A stretch of 64,000 nt of DNA from assembly GCA_022846635.1 (NCBI GenBank), contig AP025685.1, forward strand, positions 248,001-312,000, given 5' to 3'. Below the pieces are notes generated by a model that worked only from the letters and a program-made list of their open reading frames with translations, made no database searches and had not been told where the DNA came from. The translations under genes and the position numbers were made by a program. Source of the DNA: Salmonella enterica subsp. enterica serovar Choleraesuis (GTDB lineage Bacteria; Pseudomonadota; Gammaproteobacteria; Enterobacterales; Enterobacteriaceae). Below are positions 53,174 through 63,468 of the stretch, piece after piece (position 1 is the first letter of the stretch; the number at the start of each line of letters is the position of its first letter).

Positions 53174-54283
53174 ATGAATATGATGGGTAAGGCGCTGCTG
53201 GCCAGCACCATTGCGCTGGCATTAAGTCATAATGCGCTGGCGAAAGATATTAAAGTCGCCGTAGTCGGCCCGCTCTCTGGCGCGGTTGCTCAGTATGGCG
53301 ATCAGGAATTTACCGGTGCGCGCCAGGCCATTATCGATATTAATGCCAAAGGCGGGATTAAAGGCGACAAACTGGTCGCGGTCGAATATGACGATGTTTG
53401 CGACCCGAAACAGGCGGTAGCCGTTGCCAACAAAATCGTTAACGATGGTGTGAAATACGTTATCGGACATTTATGTTCATCCTCCACTCAGCCTGCTTCT
53501 GATATCTACGAAGATGAAGGCATTCTGATGATTACACCGGCGGCGACTGCGGCTGAAATTACCGCTCGCGGCTACAACCTGGTGATGCGTACCGTAGGTC
53601 TGGACTCCGATCAGGGGCCGACTGCCGCCCGTTATATTCTGGAACACGCCAAACCGAAACGCATCGCGGTGATTCATGATAAGCAGCAATATGGTGAAGG
53701 CCTGGCGCGTTCAGTCGATGGCGTGCTGAAGAAAGGCGGCGCTAACGTGGTGTTCTTTGACGGTATCACGGCCGGGGATAAAGACTTCTCCACGCTGATT
53801 GCCCGTCTCAAGAAAGAGAACATTGATTTCGTTTACTACGGTGGTTATCACCCGGAAATGGGCCAGATCTTACGCCAGGCCCGCGCGGCCGGGCTGAAAA
53901 CCGTATTTATGGGCCCAGAAGGGGTGGCTAACGTTTCCCTGTCTAACATCGCCGGTGAAGCGGCCGAAGGTATGTTGGTGACCAAGCCTAAGAACTATGA
54001 TCAGGTACCGGCGAACAAACCTATCGTAGATGAAATCAAGGCGAAGAAACTGGATCCGACCGGTGCATTTGTCTGGACTACTTACGCTGCCGTACAGTCT
54101 CTGGCGACCGCGCTGGAGCGCACCGGAAGCGAAGATCCGGCAGCGCTGGCAAAAGATCTGAAAGCTAAAGGCGCAGATACCGTGATGGGGCCGCTGACCT
54201 GGGATGAGAAGGGCGACCTGAAAGGCTTTGAGTTCGGCGTCTTTACCTGGCACGCCAACGGCACTTCGACCGAAGCAAAATAA
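53174..54283 (+). CDS. livJ: Periplasmic branched-chain amino acid-binding protein LivJ
   Basis: A 369-residue type I periplasmic binding protein for Leu/Ile/Val that feeds LivHMGF. The signal peptide ends at ALA (residue 23). The mature start [29 protein letters not shown] and [27 protein letters not shown] (ligand serines/threonine) are LivJ-like, whereas [34 protein letters not shown] is closer to E. coli LivK. The position beside rpoH argues for livJ. The window holds no second binding protein. AGGAACACAGG is the ribosome site; a terminator follows. Confidence 0.93.
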   Translation: MNMMGKALLASTIALALSHNALAKDIKVAVVGPLSGAVAQYGDQEFTGARQAIIDINAKGGIKGDKLVAVEYDDVCDPKQAVAVANKIVNDGVKYVIGHLCSSSTQPASDIYEDEGILMITPAATAAEITARGYNLVMRTVGLDSDQGPTAARYILEHAKPKRIAVIHDKQQYGEGLARSVDGVLKKGGANVVFFDGITAGDKDFSTLIARLKKENIDFVYYGGYHPEMGQILRQARAAGLKTVFMGPEGVANVSLSNIAGEAAEGMLVTKPKNYDQVPANKPIVDEIKAKKLDPTGAFVWTTYAAVQSLATALERTGSEDPAALAKDLKAKGADTVMGPLTWDEKGDLKGFEFGVFTWHANGTSTEAK

Positions 54284-54297
54284 TCCGCCGGAAAATT

Positions 54298-54328
54298 AAA
54301 AACACCGCCAACGGGCGGTGTTTTTTTA
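54298..54328 (+). terminator. Rho-independent terminator after livJ
   Basis: ACACCGCC-N4-GGCGGTGT followed by seven T, about 15 bases past the livJ stop; A-rich on the other side. Confidence 0.92.
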
Positions 54329-54363
54329 TCTGCGCTGAACCACCTTCTCTGAAGATAATTTTA

Positions 54364-54750
54364 TTAGCGCTGTTTTACCCAGCCTAAAGGCTGCGGATCA
54401 AAGCCCAGCGCTTGCATAAACGCATCCATCGCCTCACGGTCTTCAATATCCCGTGCCGACATTTCCCAGTGGGCTACCTGCGGGTTATCGGCCAGCGTTT
54501 CGCTCATCAGGTATAAACCTACCCCGCGGCGGCGGGTTATCTCACGTACGCACAGACCTTCCAGAGTGGCGCGCCCGGAGGCCAGCTTCACCTTTACCGC
54601 ACCCAGCAACCGCTCATTAAAACGCGCTGCGTACAGGCGGTTGTTCTCATCCAGTTGCAACATTCCCGGCTGATAGTCCGGCCAGATTTTCCCGAGGTCG
54701 ATATTGTCCTGCTCGCTGAGCGTAGTCAGGCGAATGATGGTTAATTTCAT
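54364..54750 (-). CDS. panM: PanD maturation factor PanM (PanZ)
   Basis: A 128-residue GNAT-fold protein that, with acetyl-CoA or CoA, triggers self-cleavage of pro-PanD and limits pantothenate synthesis. The ATG at 54750 (MKLTIIRLTTLSEQDNIDLGKIWPDY) matches E. coli; the acetyl-CoA loop TRRRGVGLYLM is at about 76-86, and FMQALGFDPQ ends it. It is inserted antisense within the liv locus between livJ and the transporter genes, exactly as in E. coli. Confidence 0.93.
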   Translation of the reverse strand: MKLTIIRLTTLSEQDNIDLGKIWPDYQPGMLQLDENNRLYAARFNERLLGAVKVKLASGRATLEGLCVREITRRRGVGLYLMSETLADNPQVAHWEMSARDIEDREAMDAFMQALGFDPQPLGWVKQR

Positions 54751-55282
54751 ATCCAGCAATTACCACAAAATAGCGAAAGTGTGAGTTTACCCAATTTTCC
54801 GCATAGCAACCTGCTCTGTTTTGACCATGGTTAATGAGTTGATTGTTTTTTGTTATTTATTTTGATTGGTGAATGGCGGGGTGGTTGCGCAAAAATCCAG
54901 CATTAAACGCCACCAGGATCGAATTTAAATAACAATTTATTCCAAAATTTAATGCTGTCGATGGCGTTTATTTTGATTTTAATCCGCATTAAAGCAGCAT
55001 AATATCTGTCTTTAAAAATATGAAAAATAGAGTAATTACTGCATTTAAAGCAGATAGTTACCACATAACACAACAGGCGATGCTTTCGCCGCTAAAAACA
55101 CAACATTCACATTACAAAAGGGGATAACGCCGCTATGAGCCGTTCACTTCAACTTCTACTCTGCCCGCAGCCTGGGGCTGTGCCTCTTCCCGGGGCCGCT
55201 ACTCACTAAATCTGCGGCGAGGCGTTCCTCGTCAGTAACGTTCTTTTCCCACGCGCTTTTGCGTGGTTCAGGAAGGTAAGTT
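54751..55282 (+). promoter_or_regulatory. Region that should contain livK; control region of livHMGF
   Basis: E. coli has livK (about 1.1 kb) between panM and livH. Here only 532 bp lie between them and no binding protein or recognisable fragment of one is encoded. The first 380 bp are AT-rich with several A/T tracts of the kind Lrp binds. They are followed by a 24-codon leader-like ORF (55135-55209), a short stem CGAGG-cgtt-CCTCG (55217-55230) and CCACGC-N6-GCGTGG (55250-55267) just ahead of the livH ribosome site. Confidence 0.6.
55135..55209 (+). CDS. Possible leucine-rich leader peptide upstream of livH
   Basis: A 24-codon frame beginning MSRSLQLLLCPQPG and ending GAATH, with GGGGA 10 bases before the ATG. 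Five of its 24 residues are leucine, encoded by CTT, CTT, CTA, CTC and CTT, never by the preferred CTG. Runs of rare Leu codons are the hallmark of leucine attenuator leaders such as leuL. Two stem-loops follow, but neither is a textbook U-tailed terminator. Confidence 0.4.
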   Translation: MSRSLQLLLCPQPGAVPLPGAATH

Positions 55283-56209
55283 ATGTCTGAGCAGTTTCTT
55301 TACTTTTTACAGCAAATGTTTAATGGCGTGACGCTGGGCAGTACCTATGCCCTAATCGCCATCGGCTACACCATGGTTTACGGCATTATCGGGATGATCA
55401 ACTTCGCCCACGGCGAGGTTTATATGATTGGCAGCTATGTCTCATTCATGATCATTGCCGCGCTAATGATGATGGGTATCGACAGCGGATGGCTGCTGAT
55501 TAGCTGTGCTTTTGTTGGCGCGGTGATTATATCCAGCACCTATGGCTGGAGTATTGAACGGGTGGCCTATCGCCCGGTGCGTAGTTCCAAGCGCCTTATC
55601 GCCTTAATTTCAGCAATCGGCATGTCTATCTTCCTGCAAAACTATGTCAGCTTGACTGAAGGCTCACGCGATATTGCGTTGCCAGGGCTGGTTACCGGGC
55701 AGTGGGTTATAGGCAGTAGCGATAATTTCTCGGCAAGTATAACGACCATGCAAGGTGTTATCTGGGTGGTTACCTTTCTGGCGATGCTGGCTCTGACCCT
55801 GTTTATCCGCTATTCGCGTATGGGCCGCGCCTGCCGTGCATGTGCCGAGGATTTGAAAATGGCCAGCCTGCTGGGCATTAATACCGACCGGGTGATCGCA
55901 CTAACCTTCGTTATCGGCGCCGCTATGGCCGCAGTAGCCGGAGTGCTGCTCGGCCAGTTCTACGGAGTGATCAATCCCTATATCGGGTTTATGGCTGGGA
56001 TGAAGGCATTTACCGCCGCAGTGCTTGGCGGTATTGGCAGCATTCCAGGCGCGATGCTGGGCGGGCTCATCCTGGGTATTGCCGAAGCACTTACTTCCGC
56101 TTATCTCAGTACCGAATATAAAGATGTGGTCTCCTTTGCGCTGCTCATCGTGGTGTTATTGGTGATGCCAACCGGTATTTTAGGACGCCCGGAGGTCGAG
56201 AAAGTATGA
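55283..56209 (+). CDS. livH: Branched-chain amino acid ABC transporter permease LivH
   Basis: A 308-residue inner-membrane permease of the LIV-I/LS uptake system. Eight hydrophobic segments and the family ATPase-contact motif [33 protein letters not shown] (about 190-222) are visible. CAGGAAGG precedes the ATG. Its last four bases overlap the start of livM (ATGA), so the permeases are coupled. Confidence 0.96.
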   Translation: MSEQFLYFLQQMFNGVTLGSTYALIAIGYTMVYGIIGMINFAHGEVYMIGSYVSFMIIAALMMMGIDSGWLLISCAFVGAVIISSTYGWSIERVAYRPVRSSKRLIALISAIGMSIFLQNYVSLTEGSRDIALPGLVTGQWVIGSSDNFSASITTMQGVIWVVTFLAMLALTLFIRYSRMGRACRACAEDLKMASLLGINTDRVIALTFVIGAAMAAVAGVLLGQFYGVINPYIGFMAGMKAFTAAVLGGIGSIPGAMLGGLILGIAEALTSAYLSTEYKDVVSFALLIVVLLVMPTGILGRPEVEKV

Positions 56210-57483
56210 ATCTGCGTACCGTTCTCTATGCCGTTCTTTCGGCAGCAATTTTCTTCGTCTTATCCGGGGTATTCATGGGCGTTCAGCTCGACCTGGAGGG
56301 CACTGGACTGGTCGTTCACGCGGCGGCTGATGTACGCTGGCAGTGGATTTTTATCGGCGTAGCGGTAGTTTTTCTGTTCCAGTTACTGCGCCCATTGATG
56401 CAGCGCGGATGGTCTAAAGTCTCTGGCCCGCAGTGGGTGCTCCCGGCGATTGATGGTTCTACCGTGCGTCAAAAGCTTTTCCTGTTAGGGCTGGTGATTC
56501 TGGCCGCAGCCTGGCCATTTGTGGTGTCTCGTGGGGCGGTGGATATTGCCACTCTGACCTTAATCTACGTGATCCTCGGTCTGGGGCTGAACGTGGTCGT
56601 TGGGCTGTCCGGGCTGTTGGTATTGGGCTATGGCGGTTTTTACGCTATCGGCGCTTATACCTTTGCGCTGCTTAACCATTATTACGGGCTGGGGTTCTGG
56701 ACTTGTCTGCCGCTGGCAGGCCTGGTAGCCGCCGCAGCGGGCTTCCTGCTGGGGTTCCCGGTGCTGCGTCTGCGCGGTGATTATCTGGCGATCGTGACGC
56801 TAGGATTTGGCGAAATCGTACGTATTTTGCTGCTTAATAATACCGAAGTGACCGGCGGGCCAAATGGAATCAGCCAGATCCCTAAGCCAACCCTATTTGG
56901 GCTGGAGTTTAATCGCTCAGCACGCGACGGTGGCTGGGATACCTTCAGTAACTTCTTCAACCTCTCTTATGACCCAAGCGATCGGGTTATCTTCCTGTAT
57001 CTGGTGGCGCTGCTGCTGGTAGTTATCACCCTGTTTGTGATTAACCGCCTGTTGCGTATGCCTCTGGGCCGCGCGTGGGAAGCGCTGCGCGAAGATGAAA
57101 TTGCCTGCCGTTCGTTAGGTTTAAGCCCCACGCGTATCAAACTGACCGCTTTCACCATTAGCGCCGCGTTCGCCGGTTTTGCCGGTACGCTGTTTGCCGC
57201 GCGCCAGGGGTTTGTCAGCCCGGAGTCCTTCACCTTTGCAGAGTCGGCCTTTGTGCTGGCGATTGTGGTGCTGGGAGGGATGGGTTCGCAGTTTGCGGTG
57301 ATCCTGGCGGCGATTTTGCTGGTAGTTTCACGTGAAATGATGCGCGACCTTAATGAATACAGCATGTTAGTTTTGGGCGGCTTAATGGTATTGATGATGA
57401 TTTGGCGGCCACAGGGCCTGCTGCCGATGACCCGGCCACAGCTCAAACTCAAGCAGACTGCGGTGAAAGGAGGTGATGCATGA
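56206..57483 (+). CDS. livM: Branched-chain amino acid ABC transporter permease LivM
   Basis: A 425-residue permease partner of LivH. It has an extended N-terminus with extra hydrophobic segments (about 1-130), as in E. coli LivM, then the conserved permease core [25 protein letters not shown] and the coupling loop [30 protein letters not shown]. Its end overlaps livG by ATGA. Confidence 0.96.
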   Translation: MNLRTVLYAVLSAAIFFVLSGVFMGVQLDLEGTGLVVHAAADVRWQWIFIGVAVVFLFQLLRPLMQRGWSKVSGPQWVLPAIDGSTVRQKLFLLGLVILAAAWPFVVSRGAVDIATLTLIYVILGLGLNVVVGLSGLLVLGYGGFYAIGAYTFALLNHYYGLGFWTCLPLAGLVAAAAGFLLGFPVLRLRGDYLAIVTLGFGEIVRILLLNNTEVTGGPNGISQIPKPTLFGLEFNRSARDGGWDTFSNFFNLSYDPSDRVIFLYLVALLLVVITLFVINRLLRMPLGRAWEALREDEIACRSLGLSPTRIKLTAFTISAAFAGFAGTLFAARQGFVSPESFTFAESAFVLAIVVLGGMGSQFAVILAAILLVVSREMMRDLNEYSMLVLGGLMVLMMIWRPQGLLPMTRPQLKLKQTAVKGGDA

Positions 57484-58247
57484 GCCAGCCTCTGTTAGCG
57501 GTAGAAGGCCTGATGATGCGCTTCGGCGGTCTGCTGGCGGTCAATAACGTTGCGCTTGAACTGAGAGCTGGCGAAATCGTCTCTCTGATTGGGCCAAACG
57601 GTGCGGGTAAAACTACGGTGTTTAACTGCCTGACCGGTTTCTACAAACCAAGCGGCGGTACGATAAAGCTCGGCGATCGTCATTTGGAAGGGTTGTCCGG
57701 CCAGCAGATTGCGCGCCTTGGCGTAGTGCGGACCTTTCAGCACGTGCGTTTATTCCGCGAGATGACGGTAATTGAAAATCTGCTGGTGGCCCAGCATCAG
57801 CAGCTTAAAACCGGGCTTTTCGCCGGTCTTCTGAAGACGCCAGGTTTTCGCCGGGCGCAGGAAGAAGCGCTGGACAGAGCCGCCGTGTGGCTCGAACGTA
57901 TCGGCCTTCTGGAGCATGCCAACCGCCAGGCCAGTAACCTCGCCTATGGTCAGCAGCGCCGTCTGGAGATTGCCCGCTGCATGGTGACTCAGCCGGAGAT
58001 CCTGATGCTGGATGAACCGGCGGCGGGGCTTAACCCGCGCGAAACTCACGAGCTGGATGAGCTTATCGCCGAATTGCGCCAGCAGCACGGTGCGTCGGTA
58101 TTGCTGATTGAACATGATATGAAGCTGGTGATGGGCATTTCCGATCGCATTTATGTGGTCAACCAGGGAACGCCGCTGGCAAACGGTACACCGGATGAGA
58201 TCCGCAACAATCCCGATGTAATTCGGGCCTATTTAGGAGAGGCGTAA
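57480..58247 (+). CDS. livG: Branched-chain amino acid ABC transporter ATPase LivG
   Basis: A 255-residue ABC ATPase. Walker [10 protein letters not shown] (about 38-46), signature [14 protein letters not shown] (the LivG/LptB-type variant of LSGGQ), Walker [17 protein letters not shown] and switch His in [10 protein letters not shown] are present. GGAGGTG precedes the ATG. It pairs with LivF one base downstream. Confidence 0.96.
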   Translation: MSQPLLAVEGLMMRFGGLLAVNNVALELRAGEIVSLIGPNGAGKTTVFNCLTGFYKPSGGTIKLGDRHLEGLSGQQIARLGVVRTFQHVRLFREMTVIENLLVAQHQQLKTGLFAGLLKTPGFRRAQEEALDRAAVWLERIGLLEHANRQASNLAYGQQRRLEIARCMVTQPEILMLDEPAAGLNPRETHELDELIAELRQQHGASVLLIEHDMKLVMGISDRIYVVNQGTPLANGTPDEIRNNPDVIRAYLGEA

Positions 58248-58248
58248 G

Positions 58249-58962
58249 ATGGAAAATGTCATGCTCTCCTTTGAGCAGGTTAGCGCCCATTACGGCAAGA
58301 TTCAGGCGCTGCATGAAGTCAGCCTGTTTATTAATCGCGGCGAAATAGTGACGCTTATCGGGGCTAACGGCGCGGGCAAAACGACGCTGCTTGGTACCCT
58401 GTGCGGAGATCCGCGCGCCAGCAACGGCCGCATTCTGTTTGATGGTAAAGATATTACCCAATGGCCAACGGCCCAGATAATGCGTGAGGCGGTGGCCATT
58501 GTTCCGGAAGGGCGGCGGGTATTCTCCCGGATGACTGTTGAGGAAAACCTGGCGATGGGGGGCTTTTTTACCGCTCGCCAGGAGTATCAGCGACTGCTGG
58601 ACTGGGTCTACGAGCTTTTCCCGCGCCTGAAGGAGCGCCGCACTCAGCGTGCCGGTACGATGTCCGGCGGTGAACAGCAGATGCTGGCCATTGGTCGTGC
58701 GTTGATGAGCCAGCCGCGCCTGCTGCTGCTGGATGAGCCGTCACTTGGCCTGGCTCCCATTATCATCCAACAAATATTCGATACCATTGAACAGTTGCGG
58801 CGCGAAGGCATGACCATTTTCCTGGTGGAGCAAAACGCCAACCAGGCGCTGAAGCTGGCCGATCGTGGCTACGTGCTGGAAAATGGCCGGGTGGTACTTG
58901 AAGATACCGGCGATGCCCTGCTGGCTAACGAAGCGGTACGCAGTGCCTATTTAGGCGGATAA
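58249..58962 (+). CDS. livF: Branched-chain amino acid ABC transporter ATPase LivF
   Basis: A 237-residue ABC ATPase, second nucleotide-binding subunit of the liv transporter. Walker A GANGAGKTT, signature MSGGEQQMLAIGRALM, Walker B LLLDEPSLGLAP and the switch region LVEQNANQAL are intact. The ATG follows the livG stop by one base, with TAGGAGAGG as ribosome site. A REP-like element follows the gene. Confidence 0.96.
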   Translation: MENVMLSFEQVSAHYGKIQALHEVSLFINRGEIVTLIGANGAGKTTLLGTLCGDPRASNGRILFDGKDITQWPTAQIMREAVAIVPEGRRVFSRMTVEENLAMGGFFTARQEYQRLLDWVYELFPRLKERRTQRAGTMSGGEQQMLAIGRALMSQPRLLLLDEPSLGLAPIIIQQIFDTIEQLRREGMTIFLVEQNANQALKLADRGYVLENGRVVLEDTGDALLANEAVRSAYLGG

Positions 58963-58973
58963 AGTCGTCATAG

Positions 58974-59052
58974 TCGCAGGCCGGATGGTGCAATACCTTC
59001 CGGCCTGCGAGTTAATAACAGGCCGGGTTAGGCAGTGCTGCCGCCCGGCCTG
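58974..59052. repeat. REP/BIME-like pair of palindromes between livF and ugpB
   Basis: Two palindromic units: TCGCAGGCCGG with CCGGCCTGCGA (58974-59010) and CAGGCCGGG with CCCGGCCTG (59019-59052). The second, with its GCCGGGTTAGGCAG-like core, resembles enterobacterial REP units. The composite lies directly after livF, where it could stabilise or terminate the transcript. Confidence 0.8.
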
Positions 59053-59253
59053 ATAGGTTATTTACCCGCTATACGTGTCGCAGTTCCCATTTTCCTGTCA
59101 CCGCGCTTTCATCGTCTTGCCATCCCTTTGACGCCTTACTATCTTTTTTTTGTAATAAAAAAGTTATTTTTCTGTAATTCGAGCATGCCATGTTACCCCC
59201 GCGAACATAGAACGCGTGAAATCGCGCATCCAGAACAATAAGAGAGATAACCG
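59053..59253 (+). promoter_or_regulatory. ugpB control region with Pho box
   Basis: Three heptamers repeat at exact 11-bp intervals: CTGTCAC (59095-59101), CTTTCAT (59106-59112) and TTGCCAT (59117-59123), matching the PhoB consensus CTGTCAT at 6, 6 and 5 of 7 positions. The E. coli ugp operon is PhoB-activated and CRP-influenced. A T-rich stretch and CTGTAATTC follow before the start. Confidence 0.75.
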
Positions 59254-60570
59254 ATGACATCTTTAAGACATACCGCTTCAGGAGTGGCTCTGAGTTTGTT
59301 ACTGGCCGGCCAGTCCATGGCGGCGACCACCATCCCGTTCTGGCACTCGATGGAAGGAGAGTTGGGTAAGGAAGTTGATTCGCTGGCACAGCGTTTTAAC
59401 GCCGCCAACCCGGACTATAAAGTCACTCCAATTTATAAAGGCAATTACGAACAGAACCTTAGCGCCGGGATTGCCGCATTCCGTACCGGCAACGCTCCGG
59501 CAATTTTGCAGGTCTACGAAGTAGGTACCGCCACGATGATGGCATCCAAGGCCATCAAACCGGTTTATGAAGTCTTTAAAGATGCGGGTATTAATTTTGA
59601 TGAATCGCAGTTTGTGCCCACGGTTTCCGGTTATTACACCGATGCGAAATCCGGCCATCTTCTCTCTCAGCCCTTCAACAGCTCTACCCCGGTGCTCTAT
59701 TACAACAAAGATGCCTTTAAAAAAGCTGGCCTGAACCCCGATCAACCGCCTGCAACCTGGCAGGACTTAGCTGCCTACAGTGAAAAGCTAAAAGCGGCTG
59801 GGATGAAGTGTGGCTACGCCAGCGGCTGGCAGGGGTGGATCCAGATTGAAAACTTCAGCGCATGGAATGGCCTGCCGGTTGCGACCAAAAATAACGGGTT
59901 CGATGGCCGGGATGCGGTGCTGGAGTTTAACAAGCCGGAGCAGGTGAAACATATTGCGCTGCTGGAGGATATGAATAAGAAAGGGACATTCAGCTACGTC
60001 GGGCGTAAAGATGAGTCCACCGAGAAGTTCTATAACGGCGACTGCGCCATGACGACCGCTTCGTCCGGATCGCTGGCGGATATTCGCCACTATGCCAAAT
60101 TTAACTACGGCGTGGGCATGATGCCTTATGACGCGGATATCAAAGGCGCTCCGCAAAATGCCATTATTGGCGGCGCCAGTCTGTGGGTGATGCAAGGTAA
60201 AGACAAGGAGACCTATGCCGGCGTCGCGAAGTTTCTCGATTTCCTTGCGAAGCCAGAGAACGCCGCCGAGTGGCATCAGAAAACCGGCTATCTGCCGATT
60301 ACCAAAGCTGCTTATGACCTGACCCGCGAGCAGGGATTTTATGACAAGAACCCAGGGGCTGACGTGGCGACCCGACAGATGCTGAACAAGCCGCCGCTGC
60401 CATTCACTAAAGGTTTGCGCCTGGGCAACATGCCGCAAATCCGCACCGTTGTAGATGAGGAGCTTGAGAGCGTCTGGACCGGGAAGAAAACCCCGCAGCA
60501 GGCTCTGGACTCAGCCGTTCAACGCGGCAACCAGTTACTGCGCCGCTTTGAGCAGTCGACAAAGTCTTAA
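59254..60570 (+). CDS. ugpB: Glycerol-3-phosphate-binding protein UgpB
   Basis: A 438-residue periplasmic binding protein for sn-glycerol-3-phosphate and glycerophosphocholine. A signal peptide ends near SMA (residue 23). [26 protein letters not shown] and [22 protein letters not shown] are ligand-site segments conserved with E. coli UgpB. The ATG has AGAGAG upstream. It heads the ugpBAECQ operon; a REP element separates it from ugpA. Confidence 0.97.
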   Translation: MTSLRHTASGVALSLLLAGQSMAATTIPFWHSMEGELGKEVDSLAQRFNAANPDYKVTPIYKGNYEQNLSAGIAAFRTGNAPAILQVYEVGTATMMASKAIKPVYEVFKDAGINFDESQFVPTVSGYYTDAKSGHLLSQPFNSSTPVLYYNKDAFKKAGLNPDQPPATWQDLAAYSEKLKAAGMKCGYASGWQGWIQIENFSAWNGLPVATKNNGFDGRDAVLEFNKPEQVKHIALLEDMNKKGTFSYVGRKDESTEKFYNGDCAMTTASSGSLADIRHYAKFNYGVGMMPYDADIKGAPQNAIIGGASLWVMQGKDKETYAGVAKFLDFLAKPENAAEWHQKTGYLPITKAAYDLTREQGFYDKNPGADVATRQMLNKPPLPFTKGLRLGNMPQIRTVVDEELESVWTGKKTPQQALDSAVQRGNQLLRRFEQSTKS

Positions 60571-60579
60571 ATAGCAAAA

Positions 60580-60640
60580 TGCCGGATAGCGACTGCGCTC
60601 CTTTATCAGGCCAGGCCTGATAGATAAGAGCTATCCGGCA
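60580..60640. repeat. REP-like palindrome between ugpB and ugpA
   Basis: TGCCGGATAGC (60580-60590) pairs with GCTATCCGGCA (60630-60640), enclosing an inner near-perfect palindrome TATCAGGCC-AGGCCTGATA (60604-60622). In this place REP hairpins usually protect the upstream mRNA from 3' decay, which fits the higher need for the binding protein than for the permeases. Confidence 0.85.
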
Positions 60641-60666
60641 GCTCATCTTTAGGAAACTAATCTCCT

Positions 60667-61554
60667 ATGTCTGCATCCAGTCCGGTGTTTCGCTCGCGCT
60701 GGCTTCCCTATTTGCTGGTGGCCCCGCAGCTCATCATTACTCTGATTTTCTTTATCTGGCCTGCCGGAGAGGCGTTGTGGTATTCGCTGCAAAGCGTCGA
60801 TCCGTTTGGGCTATCCAGCCAGTTTGTGGGTTTGGATAATTTTGTTGCGCTGTTCCATGACAGCTATTACCTCGACTCTTTCTGGACCACGATGAAGTTC
60901 AGTGCGCTGGTCACGATTTGCGGGCTACTGGTATCGCTATTTTTCGCCGCACTGGTGGAATACATCGTGCGCGGTAGCCGCCTGTATCAAACCTTGATGC
61001 TACTTCCTTACGCCGTTGCCCCTGCGGTAGCCGCCGTTTTATGGATTTTTTTGTTTAACCCAGGAAGGGGGCTGATAACCCATTTTCTTGAGCAGTTTGG
61101 CTATGACTGGAATCACGCTCAAAACAGCGGCCAGGCGATGTTCCTGGTGGTCTTTGCTTCGGTATGGAAGCAGGTCAGTTACAACTTTCTGTTCTTTTAT
61201 GCGGCATTGCAGTCGGTTCCGCGCTCGTTAATTGAAGCTGCGGCGATTGATGGCGCAGGCCCGATCCGTCGTTTCTTCAAACTCGCTCTGCCGCTGATAG
61301 CGCCGGTCAGCTTCTTTCTGCTGGTGGTAAATCTGGTATACGCCTTTTTTGATACCTTCCCGGTTATCGATGCGGCCACAGCGGGCGGTCCGGTGCAGGC
61401 GACCACGACGCTGATTTATAAAATTTATCGTGAAGGGTTTGCCGGGCTGGATCTGTCGGCTTCTGCCGCGCAGTCGGTGGTGCTGATGTTCCTGGTGATT
61501 ATTTTAACGGTGGTGCAGTTCCGTTATGTGGAAAGTAAGGTGCGTTACCAATGA
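60667..61554 (+). CDS. ugpA: Glycerol-3-phosphate ABC transporter permease UgpA
   Basis: A 295-residue, six-TM MalF-type permease. The EAA loop [21 protein letters not shown] (about 195-215) contacts UgpC. TTTAGGAAAC precedes the ATG. Its last four bases overlap ugpE (ATGA). Confidence 0.96.
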   Translation: MSASSPVFRSRWLPYLLVAPQLIITLIFFIWPAGEALWYSLQSVDPFGLSSQFVGLDNFVALFHDSYYLDSFWTTMKFSALVTICGLLVSLFFAALVEYIVRGSRLYQTLMLLPYAVAPAVAAVLWIFLFNPGRGLITHFLEQFGYDWNHAQNSGQAMFLVVFASVWKQVSYNFLFFYAALQSVPRSLIEAAAIDGAGPIRRFFKLALPLIAPVSFFLLVVNLVYAFFDTFPVIDAATAGGPVQATTTLIYKIYREGFAGLDLSASAAQSVVLMFLVIILTVVQFRYVESKVRYQ

Positions 61555-62396
61555 TTGAAAATCGTCCGTGGCTGACTATTTTCAGCCACACCATGCTGAT
61601 ACTGGGAATTGCCGTGATCCTGTTTCCGCTTTACGTCGCATTCGTTGCCGCGACGCTGGATGACCGGGCGGTATTTGAAACCCCAATGACGCTGCTCCCA
61701 GGTTCGCACTTGCTGGAGAACATGCATGCCATCTGGGTTAATGGCGTAGGGGCTAACAGCGCGCCGTTCTGGCGCATGATGCTTAACAGCTTTGTGATGG
61801 CGTTCAGTATTACGGTGGGCAAAATTACGGTCTCTATGTTGTCGGCTTTTGCCATTGTCTGGTTTCGCTTTCCACTACGTAATCTGTTCTTCTGGATGAT
61901 CTTTATTACCCTGATGCTGCCGGTTGAAGTGCGCATCTTCCCCACCGTTGAAGTCATCGCTAACCTCAAAATGCTCGATAGCTACGCGGGCTTAACTCTG
62001 CCGCTGATGGCTTCCGCCACAGCAACCTTTCTGTTCCGGCAATTCTTTATGACGCTGCCCGATGAGCTGGCTGAAGCCGCGCGGATCGATGGCGCATCGC
62101 CGATGCGTTTTTTCCGCGATATCGTTCTGCCGCTGTCAAAAACCAATCTGGCGGCGCTGTTTGTTATCACCTTTATCTACGGCTGGAACCAGTATCTATG
62201 GCCGCTGTTAATTATCACCGATATCGATCTCGGCACCGCCGTGGCGGGCATTAAGGGAATGATCGCTACCGGAGAGGGCACTACACAGTGGAATCAGGTT
62301 ATGGCCGCAATGTTATTAACCCTTATCCCGCCGGTAGTGATTGTTTTAGTTATGCAGCGCGCCTTTGTGCGCGGTTTAGTGGATAGCGAGAAGTAA
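61551..62396 (+). CDS. ugpE: Glycerol-3-phosphate ABC transporter permease UgpE
   Basis: A 281-residue, six-TM MalG-type permease partner of UgpA. The EAA loop is [23 protein letters not shown] (about 181-203). Start coupled to the ugpA stop. The ugpC ATG follows the stop by one base. Confidence 0.96.
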   Translation: MIENRPWLTIFSHTMLILGIAVILFPLYVAFVAATLDDRAVFETPMTLLPGSHLLENMHAIWVNGVGANSAPFWRMMLNSFVMAFSITVGKITVSMLSAFAIVWFRFPLRNLFFWMIFITLMLPVEVRIFPTVEVIANLKMLDSYAGLTLPLMASATATFLFRQFFMTLPDELAEAARIDGASPMRFFRDIVLPLSKTNLAALFVITFIYGWNQYLWPLLIITDIDLGTAVAGIKGMIATGEGTTQWNQVMAAMLLTLIPPVVIVLVMQRAFVRGLVDSEK

Positions 62397-62397
62397 T

Positions 62398-63468
62398 ATG
62401 TCAGGACTGAAATTACAGGCGGTAACTAAAAGCTGGGATGGAAAAAACCAGGTGATTAAGCCACTCACGCTGGATGTGGCGGATGGCGAATTTATTGTTA
62501 TGGTTGGCCCTTCCGGCTGCGGAAAGTCAACGCTGCTGAGGATGGTCGCCGGGCTTGAGCAAGTGAGCAGTGGCGATATCTGGATTGCAGGGCAACGGGT
62601 AACCGAGATGGAGCCAAAAGATCGCGGGATTGCGATGGTGTTTCAGAACTATGCGCTATATCCACACATGAGCGTAGAAGAGAACATGGCCTGGGGGCTG
62701 AAGATCCGGGGTATGAATAAACAGCTTATCGCGGAGAAAGTGAAAGAGGCGGCGCGGATTCTGGAACTGGATGGCCTCCTGAAACGGCGACCGCGCGAGC
62801 TGTCCGGCGGCCAGCGCCAGCGCGTGGCGATGGGTCGGGCCATTGTGCGTGACCCCGAGGTATTCCTGTTTGATGAACCTCTTTCCAACCTTGATGCCAA
62901 ACTGCGGGTGCAGATGCGCCTTGAGCTGCAACAGTTGCACCGGCGGTTGAAAACCACCTCGCTATATGTGACCCACGATCAGGTAGAGGCGATGACCCTG
63001 GCGGGGCGCGTTATGGTAATGAACAACGGTATCGCCGAGCAGGTTGGGACTCCGGTGGAAGTTTACGAAAAGCCTGCCAGCCGCTTCGTGGCAAGCTTTA
63101 TCGGTAGTCCTGCGATGAACCTGTTGGAGGGTACTATTAATCCCGAGGGGAATAGCTTTGAACTGGATGGGGGAGTTAAGCTGCCGCTTGGTGACTATTA
63201 TCGGCAGCACGCCGGGCGTAAAATGACCCTCGGCATTCGTCCGGAGCATATTTCTTTAAGCTCCCAGGAACAAGGCGGCGTACCGCTGGCGATGGATACC
63301 CTGGAGATGCTGGGCGCAGATAATTTGGCGCATGGCCGCTGGGGTACGCAAAAGCTGGTCATCCGGCTGGCGCATCAGGAACGCCCGCAGGCCGGTTCTA
63401 TATTGTGGTTACGCTGGCCGGACGATCATTTGCATCTTTTTGATGGTGAAACAGGACAACGAGTATGA
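62398..63468 (+). CDS. ugpC: Glycerol-3-phosphate ABC transporter ATPase UgpC
   Basis: A 356-residue MalK-type ATPase. Walker [10 protein letters not shown] (about 37-45), signature [16 protein letters not shown], Walker [13 protein letters not shown] and switch His in VTHDQVEAM are followed by a C-terminal TOBE/OB regulatory domain (about 240-356), where GlpQ/phosphate-state inhibition is thought to act. The stop overlaps the ugpQ start (ATGA). Confidence 0.96.
   Translation: MSGLKLQAVTKSWDGKNQVIKPLTLDVADGEFIVMVGPSGCGKSTLLRMVAGLEQVSSGDIWIAGQRVTEMEPKDRGIAMVFQNYALYPHMSVEENMAWGLKIRGMNKQLIAEKVKEAARILELDGLLKRRPRELSGGQRQRVAMGRAIVRDPEVFLFDEPLSNLDAKLRVQMRLELQQLHRRLKTTSLYVTHDQVEAMTLAGRVMVMNNGIAEQVGTPVEVYEKPASRFVASFIGSPAMNLLEGTINPEGNSFELDGGVKLPLGDYYRQHAGRKMTLGIRPEHISLSSQEQGGVPLAMDTLEMLGADNLAHGRWGTQKLVIRLAHQERPQAGSILWLRWPDDHLHLFDGETGQRV

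Noticed and set aside
54751..55134. Search for a decayed livK in the panM-livH gap
   Set aside because: No stretch translates to recognisable LivK segments such as [18 protein letters not shown] in any frame, so I call a deletion, not a pseudogene.
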